A DNA stretch of 64,000 bases from JAPLNB01 sp964451955. GTDB lineage: Bacteria; Planctomycetota; Phycisphaerae; Tepidisphaerales; Tepidisphaeraceae. Numbering within the stretch: the stretch's first letter is position 1; every line of letters begins with the position of its first letter. The notes beneath the pieces were generated by a model that was not told where the DNA came from, did not search any database, and saw only the letters and a program-made list of their open reading frames with translations. The translations under genes and the position numbers were made by a program. Positions 1 to 7,453 of this stretch are shown in pieces. The stretch is taken from positions 1 to 64,000 of the forward strand of contig CAYVKG010000007.1 of NCBI GenBank assembly GCA_964451955.1. The letters run 5' to 3'.

Positions 1-21
1 TGGCCGATGACAGCGGCAGGA

Positions 22-55
22 GGAATGGCCGTGGGAAACATCACACGGCCATTCC
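22..55. terminator. perfect 12-bp inverted repeat, probable terminator of an upstream gene
   Basis: The arms GGAATGGCCGTG (22-33) and CACGGCCATTCC (44-55) are perfectly complementary around a 10-nt loop. No T-run follows on either strand, so this is not a classical intrinsic terminator. Its position at the window edge, ahead of the first gene, fits a transcript end for a gene outside the window. The other bases of 1-200 show no gene that I can support. Confidence 0.4.
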
Positions 56-200
56 GGCTGGTGTGGGCATGATACCTGTTGGCGGGGGGCAACACCAGAT
101 TGGGCGTGCGATACAGGACTTTTGTTATACGTTATCAAGGACAGGGGGCGGGAGTTATGGGGCACTTGCTCGGGGGCGTCAAGGTTCTAGGATATGTTAT

Positions 201-446
201 ATGAGTGAGTTGTCGGATTCGAACAAATTGTCGGCGGAACTGATTGCGATGCTGCGTTGTCCGTTGACGCGTAGCGAGTTGAAGCAGGAGGGGGATTTTC
301 TGGTGGCGGAGGTAGGCGGGCTGAGGTATCCGATCCGGGAGGGGATTCCGGTGATGCTGATTGAGGAGGCGAAGCTGCCTGCGGGTTGCAAGAGTCTGGA
401 GGAGTTCAAGTCGCGGTTTTTGGGTGCGGTTGAACCGTCGCCATGA
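201..446 (+). CDS. Trm112-like small protein (UPF0434 family)
   Basis: An 81-residue protein with the compact Trm112/UPF0434 pattern: LRCPLTRSEL near residue 18, then a hydrophobic beta-hairpin ending in GLRYPIREGIPVML. In Trm112 proteins such a fold is a zinc-ribbon-like partner of methyltransferases; many bacterial relatives are uncharacterised. Only one cysteine of the usual CP pair remains, so metal binding is doubtful. The frame extends upstream to a GTG at 63, but the family starts just before the LxCP motif, so the ATG at 201 is preferred. The stop overlaps the start of crcB by 4 nt (443-446), which suggests translational coupling. The call rests on motif recognition only. Confidence 0.75.
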   Translation: MSELSDSNKLSAELIAMLRCPLTRSELKQEGDFLVAEVGGLRYPIREGIPVMLIEEAKLPAGCKSLEEFKSRFLGAVEPSP

Positions 447-826
447 AGATTCTGCTTCAATGTTTGGTGGTGGGCTGCGCCGGATTTGCGGGCGCGGTGT
501 CGCGGTTTCTGGTAGCGATTGCGTCGGCGAAGCTGCTGGGGACGGCGTTTCCATTTGGGACGATGATTGTCAATTTGTCGGGGAGCGTGGTTCTTGGTTT
601 TTTTCTGACGATGGCACAGGACAGGTACCCGTTTCCGGAGACGCTGAAGATAGGGATCGCGACGGGATTTGTGGGGGCCTACACGACGTTTTCGACGCTG
701 ATGTTTGAGTCGGTGCAGTTGATGGAGGAGGGGGCTCAGATCAAGGCGTTTGGGAACCTGGTGGGCAGTTTCATTTTGGGGATGGTGGCGGTGTGGCTGG
801 GGATTGGCCTTGCCCGGCGGATATGA
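443..826 (+). CDS. crcB: CrcB/FluC fluoride ion channel
   Basis: A 127-residue membrane protein with four hydrophobic helices. FluC proteins form dual-topology dimers that export fluoride and protect enolase and other enzymes. Visible hallmarks are the N-terminal GCAGFAGAVSRF segment, the NLSGSVVLGFF motif near residue 44 (family NxxGxxxLG) and the GFVGAYTTFSTLMFE segment near residue 80 (family GGxTTFST, containing the pore Phe/Thr track). The length matches single-domain CrcB proteins. It overlaps the Trm112-like gene by 4 nt and is followed 34 nt later by a DUF190 gene, a known crcB partner. No fluoride riboswitch was recognised upstream. Confidence 0.93.
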   Translation: MKILLQCLVVGCAGFAGAVSRFLVAIASAKLLGTAFPFGTMIVNLSGSVVLGFFLTMAQDRYPFPETLKIGIATGFVGAYTTFSTLMFESVQLMEEGAQIKAFGNLVGSFILGMVAVWLGIGLARRI

Positions 827-860
827 TGAGGGTGGAATTGAAGGAGCTGGGACACAGGAC

Positions 861-1652
861 ATGATGTTGACGGGCGAACGAGCGCTTTTGCGGATCTACC
901 TGCCGATGGCGGACCGCTCGCCGCACACGCCGAGTTATGAGCGGATTCTTCGTCAGGCGAGGAACATGGGATTGGCCGGCGCGACGGTGCTGAGAGGGGT
1001 GATGGGATTGGGCGCAGAGGGCATGTTGCAGAGTCGGCGGTGGGCGTGGACGGAGAACGTGCCGGTGATTGTGGAGATTGTGGACACGCCTGGTCGGCTG
1101 AGCGAGTTCATCAACGGCGTGCTGTGGCAGATCATGGTGGAGGGCACGGCAACGCTGGAGCGGGCGAGCGTCGTGCTTTACCGGCATGGCAAGGACGAGG
1201 AACCTGCCGCACTGCGGATGGTGTCCCCGCAGCGGCCGATGGCGAACCTTCCCGTGATCGAGCGAAGGAGCAACATGAACATCACCGAGAATGGGCTGCT
1301 GTTGCGTGTGTTCATCGGCGAATCGGACCGGTTCGAACACCGTGCGTTGTACGAGGTGATTGTGCAGAAGGCACGGGAACTGGGGCTTGCGGGCGCGACG
1401 GTTCTGCGGGGCACGGAAGGATTTGGCGCCCGCAGCGTGGTTCACAAGGCGAAGCTGCTGGAGATGTCGCGTGACTTGCCGGTGGTGATTGAGATGGTGG
1501 ATGCGCCGGAGAAGATTGAGTTATTGTTGCCGCACCTGCAGGTGATGGTTAAGGAGGGGATGATCACGATGGAATACGTGTGCATATTGGCCTATCGAAG
1601 CGGTGAGGCGAAGGGGGATGCGGTTACGCCTCGCGGAGGTGGTAGCTTTTGA
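861..1652 (+). CDS. tandem DUF190 protein (two DUF190 domains fused)
   Basis: A 263-residue protein built from two copies of the DUF190 fold, about residues 1-115 and 137-250. Each copy has the same sequence of landmarks: LLRIYLPMADR or LLRVFIGESDR, an LGLAGATVLRG segment, then VPVIVEIVDTP or LPVVIEMVDAP, and a hydrophobic closing strand. DUF190 is a PII-like alpha/beta fold often found next to crcB; its role in fluoride tolerance is unproven. The start is the ATG at 861, which begins directly with domain one; AAGGAG lies 14 nt upstream, rather far. The 3' end overlaps the convergent Amt-like gene by 29 nt (1624-1652). A single-domain protein is the usual form, so the duplication is noteworthy. 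Confidence 0.88.
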   Translation: MMLTGERALLRIYLPMADRSPHTPSYERILRQARNMGLAGATVLRGVMGLGAEGMLQSRRWAWTENVPVIVEIVDTPGRLSEFINGVLWQIMVEGTATLERASVVLYRHGKDEEPAALRMVSPQRPMANLPVIERRSNMNITENGLLLRVFIGESDRFEHRALYEVIVQKARELGLAGATVLRGTEGFGARSVVHKAKLLEMSRDLPVVIEMVDAPEKIELLLPHLQVMVKEGMITMEYVCILAYRSGEAKGDAVTPRGGGSF

Positions 1653-2775
1653 TCATGGTCTGCTGGAAATCGGGGTAGGCGCCGATGTCGTGCTCGGCGA
1701 GGTCGAGGCCATCGTATTCGTCGGCGTCATTGGAGCGGAGGCCGACGGTTTTTTTGAGGGACCATAGCAGGGGGAAGGAGAGGGCGAGCGACAAGGCACC
1801 GATAGCGAGGAGGCCGAGGAGTTGGGTACCGAGGAGTACGAGTCGGGCGGAGTGGGTATCGGCTGGGGCGAGGAATGGGGCGGCGAGGAGGCCGCAGAGG
1901 GCACCGACGCCGTGGATACCGACGGCGGCGGTGGGGTCATCGACGCGTGCGACGAGGTCGATCCAGACGGTTGCGAGGGGGGCGGCGAAACCGGCGACGG
2001 CGCCGATGAGGAGGGCGGTCCAGCCGGTGGCCAGATCGGCGGCGGCACTGATGGCGACGAGGGAGGAGAGCAGGCCGACCGAGGTGAGGTGGATATCGGG
2101 TTTCAGGTATTTGACCTGAGAGAGGAGCATAGCGACGACGGCGCCTGCGGCGGCGGCCAGGAGGACGGAGGTGGCGACGTCGGCGGCGCGATCGGGGTTG
2201 GTGAGGAAGGCGGCGACATAGAGGGGCCAACCGAGGAACAAGAGGAGGACGCCGGCGGAGGCGAGGGGTATGCTGTGGCCGGGGATGGCATTGGAGGACC
2301 CATCGCGGTTGAACTTACCGGTGCGAGGTCCGACGAGGAGAGCGGAGGCGAGGGCGCAGGCGGCACCGGAGAGATGGAAGATGGAGGCGCCGGCGAGGTC
2401 GTGGAATCCGATTTGGTGGAGCCATCCGGCGTTCCAGCGCCAGGCGAGGGGCGTGATGAGGCCTGCGAGGAGGATGGGGAGTGCAGAGATGGGGAAGAGG
2501 CGGGAACGTTCGGCGACGGCGCCTGCGGCGATTCCGCTGGGAAGGAGTGATGCGCAGATGAGGAGGAAGGACTGTTGGGAGGGGTATTGGATGCCGGCGA
2601 CGAACCTGCCGAGTGTCCAGAACGCGAGGATGGCGAGGGAGATATCGAGGAGGCCTCGCATGGTGCAGGCGGCGGCGTTTTTTGCGCGGACGGCGCCGGC
2701 GGCATAGATGGACAGTCCGATTCGCAGGACGACGATTCCCACACCGCAGACGAGGCACGCGAGTGAGGTATTCAT
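1624..2775 (-). CDS. Amt/Rh-family ammonium transporter-like protein, divergent
   Basis: A 383-residue polytopic membrane protein of the Amt family, which conducts ammonium across the inner membrane. It shows the N-terminal YAAGAVRAKNA signature (residues 24-34), GAVAERSRL (85-93), HDLAGASIFHLSG (125-137) and the C-terminal LDLAEHDIGAYPDF regulatory tail. The paired pore histidines appear at His134 and His288 (GIHGVGALCG). The segment normally reading GWFGFNxGS reads GWPLYVAAF (182-190), so one Phe of the gate and the FN motif are lost. The ATG at 2775 follows AAGGAG by 5 nt. No glnK/PII gene is adjacent. Function as a real ammonium channel is likely but not certain given the altered gate; a sensor role is possible. 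Confidence 0.85.
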   Translation of the reverse strand: MNTSLACLVCGVGIVVLRIGLSIYAAGAVRAKNAAACTMRGLLDISLAILAFWTLGRFVAGIQYPSQQSFLLICASLLPSGIAAGAVAERSRLFPISALPILLAGLITPLAWRWNAGWLHQIGFHDLAGASIFHLSGAACALASALLVGPRTGKFNRDGSSNAIPGHSIPLASAGVLLLFLGWPLYVAAFLTNPDRAADVATSVLLAAAAGAVVAMLLSQVKYLKPDIHLTSVGLLSSLVAISAAADLATGWTALLIGAVAGFAAPLATVWIDLVARVDDPTAAVGIHGVGALCGLLAAPFLAPADTHSARLVLLGTQLLGLLAIGALSLALSFPLLWSLKKTVGLRSNDADEYDGLDLAEHDIGAYPDFQQTMIKSYHLREA

Positions 2776-2970
2776 GACGGCTCCTTGGCGCGGTTGGGCA
2801 TACGATACTCGTTGACGAGGCGGGTGTGTAGAGAGAGGAGGAAGGCGGTAGAGGGGGAGTAGGCGACTGCGGTTGGAGGTTGAAGAGCCGGGGGCGGGGG
2901 TGGGTGTTTTTGCAGCAGTATCATGGAGTGGCGGATGACATTGGGGGGTGGTGGTGATACCATTTTGAGT

Positions 2971-3471
2971 ATGCAGCTTCAAACCTACTCATTGCTGTTG
3001 CTTCTGGTTCTTGCGTCGGCGTGTTCGACGACGAAGTTGACATACGAAGTGGAGGTGGTGAACAAGACCCCCCTACCGCTGTCGGTGGGGTTGGTGAAGA
3101 ATGGGGGCCAGATTGCGGAGGGCTGGACGTCGCCGGAGCAGGTAGCGATCAATGCGCCGCATTTGATGGAACGGAAATGGGGGACACTGGTGCCGGCGGG
3201 CAGGAGTGTGGTAATTGGTCCGCAGGAGGGGTCATTTGAATCGGGGACGGACGCATCTTTGCGGATATACAGCGGGGATGTGCTGGTGTCGGCGGCGATT
3301 GCGTACGGGCGGAGTGATCCCGGGAGGCTGGACATTCGTGTGATGCCGGGGCGTTCGGGTTTTCAGATCAACATGGATGGGAGGACCGGGGGTTTGCAGG
3401 CAATGCCGGTTGAGGAGTCGCGGCGAGAGTCTGGGGGGAATGTGAATGCGTCTGGGGGGGCAGGTCGTTGA
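2971..3471 (+). CDS. small lipoprotein of unknown function
   Basis: A 166-residue protein beginning with a hydrophobic run of seven aliphatic residues and the lipobox LASAC, placing the lipidated cysteine at residue 18. This predicts export and anchoring to a membrane. The mature part is beta-rich with no motif that I recognise, and the last 25 residues are Gly/Ser/Arg-rich and probably disordered. The ATG at 2971 is chosen because it gives the signal peptide directly; the N-region lacks the usual positive charge. It is divergent from the Amt-like gene across 195 nt, which must hold both promoters, and converges on the phosphorylase gene with a 27-nt gap. Confidence 0.6.
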   Translation: MQLQTYSLLLLLVLASACSTTKLTYEVEVVNKTPLPLSVGLVKNGGQIAEGWTSPEQVAINAPHLMERKWGTLVPAGRSVVIGPQEGSFESGTDASLRIYSGDVLVSAAIAYGRSDPGRLDIRVMPGRSGFQINMDGRTGGLQAMPVEESRRESGGNVNASGGAGR

Positions 3472-3498
3472 AGGTGGGGTGCGGGTTGTTGGGGGGGG

Positions 3499-5196
3499 TC
3501 AGCATGCGCCGAAGTAGGCATTCAGGACATATTGCTGGACCATGCGTTGGGTATTGAAGAAGGAGCCATTGAGGCCGATGGAATGTCGCATGACGTCGAT
3601 GTAGGCATCGCGGTGGTTGTAGAACAAGGGGATGATGGTTTGTTCGAGCTTGTCGTAGAGGCTGGCGGCGTCGATTTTCTGGTCGCTGGGTTTTGCGACG
3701 GTGGTATGGTTTTGTCCGATGGACCAACCGGTGACATTTTCGATATGTCCTTCGATCCACCAGCCATCGAGGACACTGAAGCTGGGGACGCCGTTGACGG
3801 CGGCCTTCATGCCGCTGGTTCCTGAGGCTTCCTGGGGCACTTCGGGGGTATTGAGCCAGAGGTCGACGCCGGCGGTAAGGAGTTTGGCGAGTTCCATGTC
3901 GTAGTTTTGGAGGTAGACGATGCGGATGTGTTGTCGTAGTGCTTGAGCGGCGGCGACGATGCGTTTGATGAGTTCTTTTCCTTGCTGGTCCTGAGGGTGG
4001 GCCTTGCCGGCATAGATGACCTGGAGTGGGTTGTTAGCGGCGATTTGGCGGAGGCGATCGGGGTTTTGGAAGAGGAGATCGGCGCGTTTGTAGGTAGCGG
4101 CGCGACGGGCAAAGCCGATGGTCAGGACGTCGCTGTCCATACCGGCATTGGTTTGGCGGTTGACTTCGCGGATAAGGCGTTTTTTTGCAGTCATATGGGC
4201 ATCCCAGATTTCGTCGCGCGGGATGCTGAGGGCATATCGGAGGCTGAAGTTATCGCGGCGCCAGTCTTTGATGTAGCGATCGAAGAGGTTTTGGAAGGGA
4301 TCGGAGGTCCAGGTGGCGGCATGGATGCCATTGGTGATGGAGTCGATGGCGTAGTGGGCGAACATAAGCCTGGAGACCTCGCCGTGCTCTTTGGAGACGC
4401 CGTTGACGTAGCGGCTGAGGTTGAGGGCGAGGTAGGTGAGATTGAAGAGGCCGTCGTGGACGAGGACGCTTTGCCAATCGAGGAGGATTTCGTGGTGACC
4501 GAGGACTTGTCGGACGAGGTTGAGGTCGAACTGGTCATGTCCTGCGGGGACGGCGGTGTGGGTGGTGAAGACGCATTTTTGTCGGGCGTCCTCGGCGTCT
4601 TGTTGGGTGACGGCGGTTCGGCCCTGTTGGCGGGCGTGTTCTTCGGCCAATTCGAGTGTGAGGAGAGCGGCGTGGCCCTCGTTCATATGGAAGCGGACGA
4701 CGTTTTGGTAGTCGAGGGCTCTGAGCATTCTGACGCCGCCGATGCCGAGGACAGCTTCCTGGCAGAGTCGATATCGTCGGTCGCCGCCGTAGAGCTGGTC
4801 GGTGAGGGAGCGGTCATAGTCGGAGTTTTCGGGGAGGTTGGAGTCGAGGAAGAAGACAGGGACTGTATGTCCTGAGACACCTTTGACCTGATATTTCCAA
4901 CAGCGGAGGTGGACGGTGCGGCCTTCGATGACGATGGTGACTCTTTGGGGCATTTCGGAGAGGAAATCGTCGACGACCCACCTGGCGGGTTCTTCTTGTT
5001 GCCAGCCGGTGGGGTCCAGATGCTGGTAGAAGTAGCCATTTCGATGGAGGAGGGTGATGGCGACGAGAGGGACCTTGAGGTCCGCGGCGGAGCGGATGGT
5101 ATCGCCGGCGAGGATACCGAGGCCGCCGGCATAGGTAGGCATGGCGGGTTCGAGGCCGATTTCCATGGAGAAATAAGCGATGGTAGGCTGGTTCAT
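3499..5196 (-). CDS. glgP: alpha-glucan (glycogen/maltodextrin) phosphorylase, GT35
   Basis: A 565-residue cytoplasmic enzyme that releases glucose-1-phosphate from alpha-1,4-glucans. It is the short bacterial/archaeal form of GT35: it opens with IAYFSMEIGLEPAMPTYAGG and GLGILAGDTIRSAADL, carries RFHMNEGHAAL, and near the end SGTSGMKAAVNG followed by FSVLDGWW. By alignment with the family, Lys464 in that segment is the inferred pyridoxal-phosphate lysine. The ATG at 5196 follows GAGGAAACC, a good ribosome site. It lies 227 nt downstream of fliA, far enough to have its own promoter. No other glycogen gene is in the window, so the link to motility is positional only. Confidence 0.93.
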   Translation of the reverse strand: MNQPTIAYFSMEIGLEPAMPTYAGGLGILAGDTIRSAADLKVPLVAITLLHRNGYFYQHLDPTGWQQEEPARWVVDDFLSEMPQRVTIVIEGRTVHLRCWKYQVKGVSGHTVPVFFLDSNLPENSDYDRSLTDQLYGGDRRYRLCQEAVLGIGGVRMLRALDYQNVVRFHMNEGHAALLTLELAEEHARQQGRTAVTQQDAEDARQKCVFTTHTAVPAGHDQFDLNLVRQVLGHHEILLDWQSVLVHDGLFNLTYLALNLSRYVNGVSKEHGEVSRLMFAHYAIDSITNGIHAATWTSDPFQNLFDRYIKDWRRDNFSLRYALSIPRDEIWDAHMTAKKRLIREVNRQTNAGMDSDVLTIGFARRAATYKRADLLFQNPDRLRQIAANNPLQVIYAGKAHPQDQQGKELIKRIVAAAQALRQHIRIVYLQNYDMELAKLLTAGVDLWLNTPEVPQEASGTSGMKAAVNGVPSFSVLDGWWIEGHIENVTGWSIGQNHTTVAKPSDQKIDAASLYDKLEQTIIPLFYNHRDAYIDVMRHSIGLNGSFFNTQRMVQQYVLNAYFGAC

Positions 5197-5235
5197 GGTT
5201 TCCTCGGAAGAGTGGATTCGCGGGCCGACAGGGGC

Positions 5236-5264
5236 ATCTTATCGGCGTGTGGCGGGGTCGCCAA
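5236..5264 (-). promoter_or_regulatory. candidate sigma-70-type promoter of glgP
   Basis: On the minus strand TTGGCG (5264-5259) and TAAGAT (5241-5236) are separated by exactly 17 nt, each matching 4 of 6 consensus bases, about 40 nt before the glgP start. The -10 area also contains GCCGATAA (5246-5239), identical to the -10 box of flagellar sigma-28 promoters, but no matching -35 is found at the right distance. Either reading is tentative. Confidence 0.3.
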
Positions 5265-5423
5265 GGTCAAAACGAGGAAAGCGATCTGGTGGTAGCTGGA
5301 GGCGAGGCCTGGGTGAGGGAGGGCGCGGGGTGGGGAGACGGGTGTGCCCGAGAAAGGCGCAGGCGTCGTGCTTGGGAGCAAGCGGCCAGCGCGGGGTGGG
5401 GTGTTCTCCGAGGGAGCGTAGTG

Positions 5424-6212
5424 CTAGACGGCGGCAGCCTGTGCGAGTTCTTTTCGTCGGTCGGCCATTTGGGCCTTGAGTCGCATGAGGATGGAGCTGT
5501 GCATTTGGCTGACGCGTGATTCGGAGAGATCGAGGGTAGCGCCGATTTCCTTCATGGTCATTTCTTCGAAGTAGTAGAGGATGATGATGAGGCGTTCGGC
5601 GCGTGAGAGTCCCTTGGTGATGAGTTCTTTGAGGTCTTTTCGCTGGATTTCGCGGACGGGGTCTGCGCCGCGTTTATCTTCGAGGACGTCGATTTCGCGG
5701 ACGTCCTTGTTGGAATCGGTTTCGAACCACTTTCTGGAGAGGGAGACGACGCCGACGGCGCTGGCGTCTTTGGCCATTTTTTCGAACTCGCCCATGGAGA
5801 TTTTGAGGCGTTTGGCGATTTCGTCGTTGGTGGGAGTTCGTCCGAGTTCGACTTCGAGCTGTTTGGTGGCGCCTTCGAGTTTATGGGCGCGGCTGCGGAC
5901 GAGGCGTGGGACCCAGTCCATGGATCGGAGTTCATCGAGGATAGCGCCGCGGATGCGAGGGGCGCAGTAGGTTTCGAACTTGACGCCGCGGTCGAGGTCG
6001 AAAGCGGCGATGGCATCCATAAGTCCGAAGATGCCTGCGGACATGAGGTCATCGAGTTCGACCTCATCGGGGAGTTTGGCGTGGATGCGTTCGGCGTTAT
6101 AGCGAACGAGATGGAGGTAATTCTCCATGAGCAGGTTTCGCAGGGGTTCGGTCTTGTGTTTTTTGTATTGGACCCAGACGTCCTTGATGTCCCGGATATC
6201 GTTTTTGGCCAT
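5424..6212 (-). CDS. fliA: flagellar sigma factor FliA/WhiG (sigma-28)
   Basis: A 262-residue sigma-70-family factor lacking region 1, as in FliA. Region 2 is seen in LVRYNAERIHAKLP and DDLMSAGIFGLMDAIAAFD, then KFETYCAPRIRGAILDELR (the region 2.3-2.4 core). Region 3 contains GRTPTNDEIAKRLKI, and region 4 the helix-turn-helix with MTMKEIGATLDLSESRVSQM. Such factors direct late flagellar genes (filament, motor, chemotaxis) and are normally held by FlgM, which is not in the window. It is the last gene of the flagellar block, 110 nt after a small membrane protein gene, so it may have its own regulated leader. The ATG at 6212 is chosen because the family N-terminus begins here. Confidence 0.96.
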   Translation of the reverse strand: MAKNDIRDIKDVWVQYKKHKTEPLRNLLMENYLHLVRYNAERIHAKLPDEVELDDLMSAGIFGLMDAIAAFDLDRGVKFETYCAPRIRGAILDELRSMDWVPRLVRSRAHKLEGATKQLEVELGRTPTNDEIAKRLKISMGEFEKMAKDASAVGVVSLSRKWFETDSNKDVREIDVLEDKRGADPVREIQRKDLKELITKGLSRAERLIIILYYFEEMTMKEIGATLDLSESRVSQMHSSILMRLKAQMADRRKELAQAAAV

Positions 6213-6235
6213 AGGTCTCTACTCCCGATCCATGG

Positions 6236-6277
6236 GGTAAGGTTGCGGTACACGCGTTAGGAATCAGCGGCCTTACC
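6236..6277 (-). promoter_or_regulatory. inverted repeat in the fliA leader
   Basis: GGTAAGG (6236-6242) and CCTTACC (6271-6277) are perfect 7-nt arms enclosing 28 nt, 24-65 nt upstream of the fliA start. It could be an operator or a leader stem. A second short stem, GATGGT/ACCATC, lies at 6288-6307. Neither has a known counterpart that I can name. Confidence 0.25.
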
Positions 6278-6322
6278 GTGAAGACAGGATGGTCCAGGCG
6301 CACCATCAGACGCCAATTCCCT

Positions 6323-6565
6323 TTATCGGTCGCTCGAATTGAGTTTCGTCGCAGAATTCTCCAGTTTTTGGGTGTTAGTGTTTGGGGTGTCATGGAGCAT
6401 GAGTTGTCCCATGTACCCAATGACGAGTCCAATAACGAAGGAACCGGCCATTGCCACCATGGCCCTGCGGACGGTGGTGGCAAAGGTGTTGTCGGCAGCC
6501 AGTCCCTGCAGGAGGCAGATGGCGAAGGCGATCAAGGCGATCATTGCGGCAAAGCGTTGGACCAT
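6323..6565 (-). CDS. small two-helix membrane protein in the flhG-fliA interval
   Basis: An 80-residue protein with two predicted transmembrane helices, about residues 5-24 (AAMIALIAFAICLLQGL) and 35-57 (AMVAMAGSFVIGLVIGYMGQ), joined by a short charged linker with two Arg. The hydrophilic tail is Asn/Ser/Thr-rich. I recognise no family. It sits 36 nt after flhG and 110 nt before fliA in the same direction, so it is probably co-transcribed with them and may act in flagellar placement or assembly; that is inferred from position only. Small membrane proteins at this spot could easily be missed by annotation pipelines. Confidence 0.65.
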   Translation of the reverse strand: MVQRFAAMIALIAFAICLLQGLAADNTFATTVRRAMVAMAGSFVIGLVIGYMGQLMLHDTPNTNTQKLENSATKLNSSDR

Positions 6566-6601
6566 GGTGAGGGCTTTCTGGTGCGCATTTTTTGCCGGGG
6601 G

Positions 6602-7453
6602 TTACCGCCAGAGCCACCGGCCGATCCGGTGGAAGAAGCTTCCGGCGTCGAGGTTGACGGCAACGCCATCCTGCAATCGGATGGCCAGTTGGGCGATTCC
6701 CAAGCTGGCGGGGGAACGAGGCGAGGCGATGGTGAAGGGGGATCGTCTGCGAACGGCGGCGACGACGGCGTCATCGAGCATGATGAATCCGGCGTCGAGG
6801 ACGCTGATGCCGAGGAACTGTTTAGCGACTTTGGCGATGCGTTCGTAGACGATTGCGGCTTCGCCAGCGGAGCGGGTCTGGTTGACGAGGAGGCTGATGC
6901 GGCGGTTGGCGCCGTCGCGGCTGACGACTTTGACGACGGCATAGGCATCGGTGATGGCGGTGGGTTCTGGGGTGGTGACGACGAGGACGTGGTCGGCGGC
7001 GCGGGTGAAGGAGAGGACATTGGGGCTGATGCCTGCGCCGGTATCGATGAGGATGATATCGGCGTGGTATTCGAGGTCGGCGAGGGAATCGACGAGGCGT
7101 TGGCGGTCGAAGTCGGAGAGGTCGGCCATTCGGGCGAGTCCTGAGGCGCCGCCGATCAAATGGAAGCCACCTGGGGCAGAGACCATGACGTCGCGGAGTT
7201 CTTTTTTTCTGGCGATGACATGAGAGAGGTTGAAGGGGAGGTCGAGGTTGCAGAGGACATCGGCGTTGGCGAGGCCGAGGTCGGCGTCGAGGAGGACGAC
7301 ATTTTTGCCGGCGGCGGCGAACTGGATGGCGAGGTTGACGGCGATGTTGCTTTTTCCGACGCCGCCCTTGCCGCTGGTGACGGCGATGACGCTGGCGCGA
7401 GGTCGCCGCATGGCGAGTGTGCGGAGTTGCGAGGCCTGATCGATGACGGTCAC
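6602..7453 (-). CDS. flhG: MinD-like ATPase FlhG (FleN/YlxH), flagellar number regulator
   Basis: A 283-residue ParA/MinD-type ATPase. The deviant Walker A box SGKGGVGKS lies at residues 27-35, and the switch region VVLLDADLGLANADVL around 52-67. Partner motifs LIDTGAGISPNVLSF (Walker B area) and PTAITDAYAVVK follow, as in FleN and YlxH. These proteins limit flagellar number and antagonise FlhF. The start is a GTG at 7453 that overlaps the flhF stop in a GTGA arrangement, indicating translational coupling. The short residue 1-20 extension before the P-loop carries no clear DQAxxLR copy like that of polar flagellates, apart from IDQASQLRTLA, which does match that FlhF-activating motif. Confidence 0.93.
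   Translation of the reverse strand: MTVIDQASQLRTLAMRRPRASVIAVTSGKGGVGKSNIAVNLAIQFAAAGKNVVLLDADLGLANADVLCNLDLPFNLSHVIARKKELRDVMVSAPGGFHLIGGASGLARMADLSDFDRQRLVDSLADLEYHADIILIDTGAGISPNVLSFTRAADHVLVVTTPEPTAITDAYAVVKVVSRDGANRRISLLVNQTRSAGEAAIVYERIAKVAKQFLGISVLDAGFIMLDDAVVAAVRRRSPFTIASPRSPASLGIAQLAIRLQDGVAVNLDAGSFFHRIGRWLWR

Noticed and set aside
63..200. Extension of the Trm112-like gene to a GTG at 63
   Set aside because: The added 46 residues (rich in Gly and Arg) have no similarity to the family, which begins just before the LxCP motif.
1822..2550. A 242-codon plus-strand frame rich in Gly, Glu and Asp
   Set aside because: It lies antisense to the Amt-like transporter and its composition is the mirror of a GC-rich membrane protein. 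The minus-strand frame has the conserved Amt motifs.
5370..5383. GCTTG-GGAG-CAAGC as a terminator of the fliA gene
   Set aside because: Only 5 bp, no T-run, and 41 nt after the stop; too weak to call.
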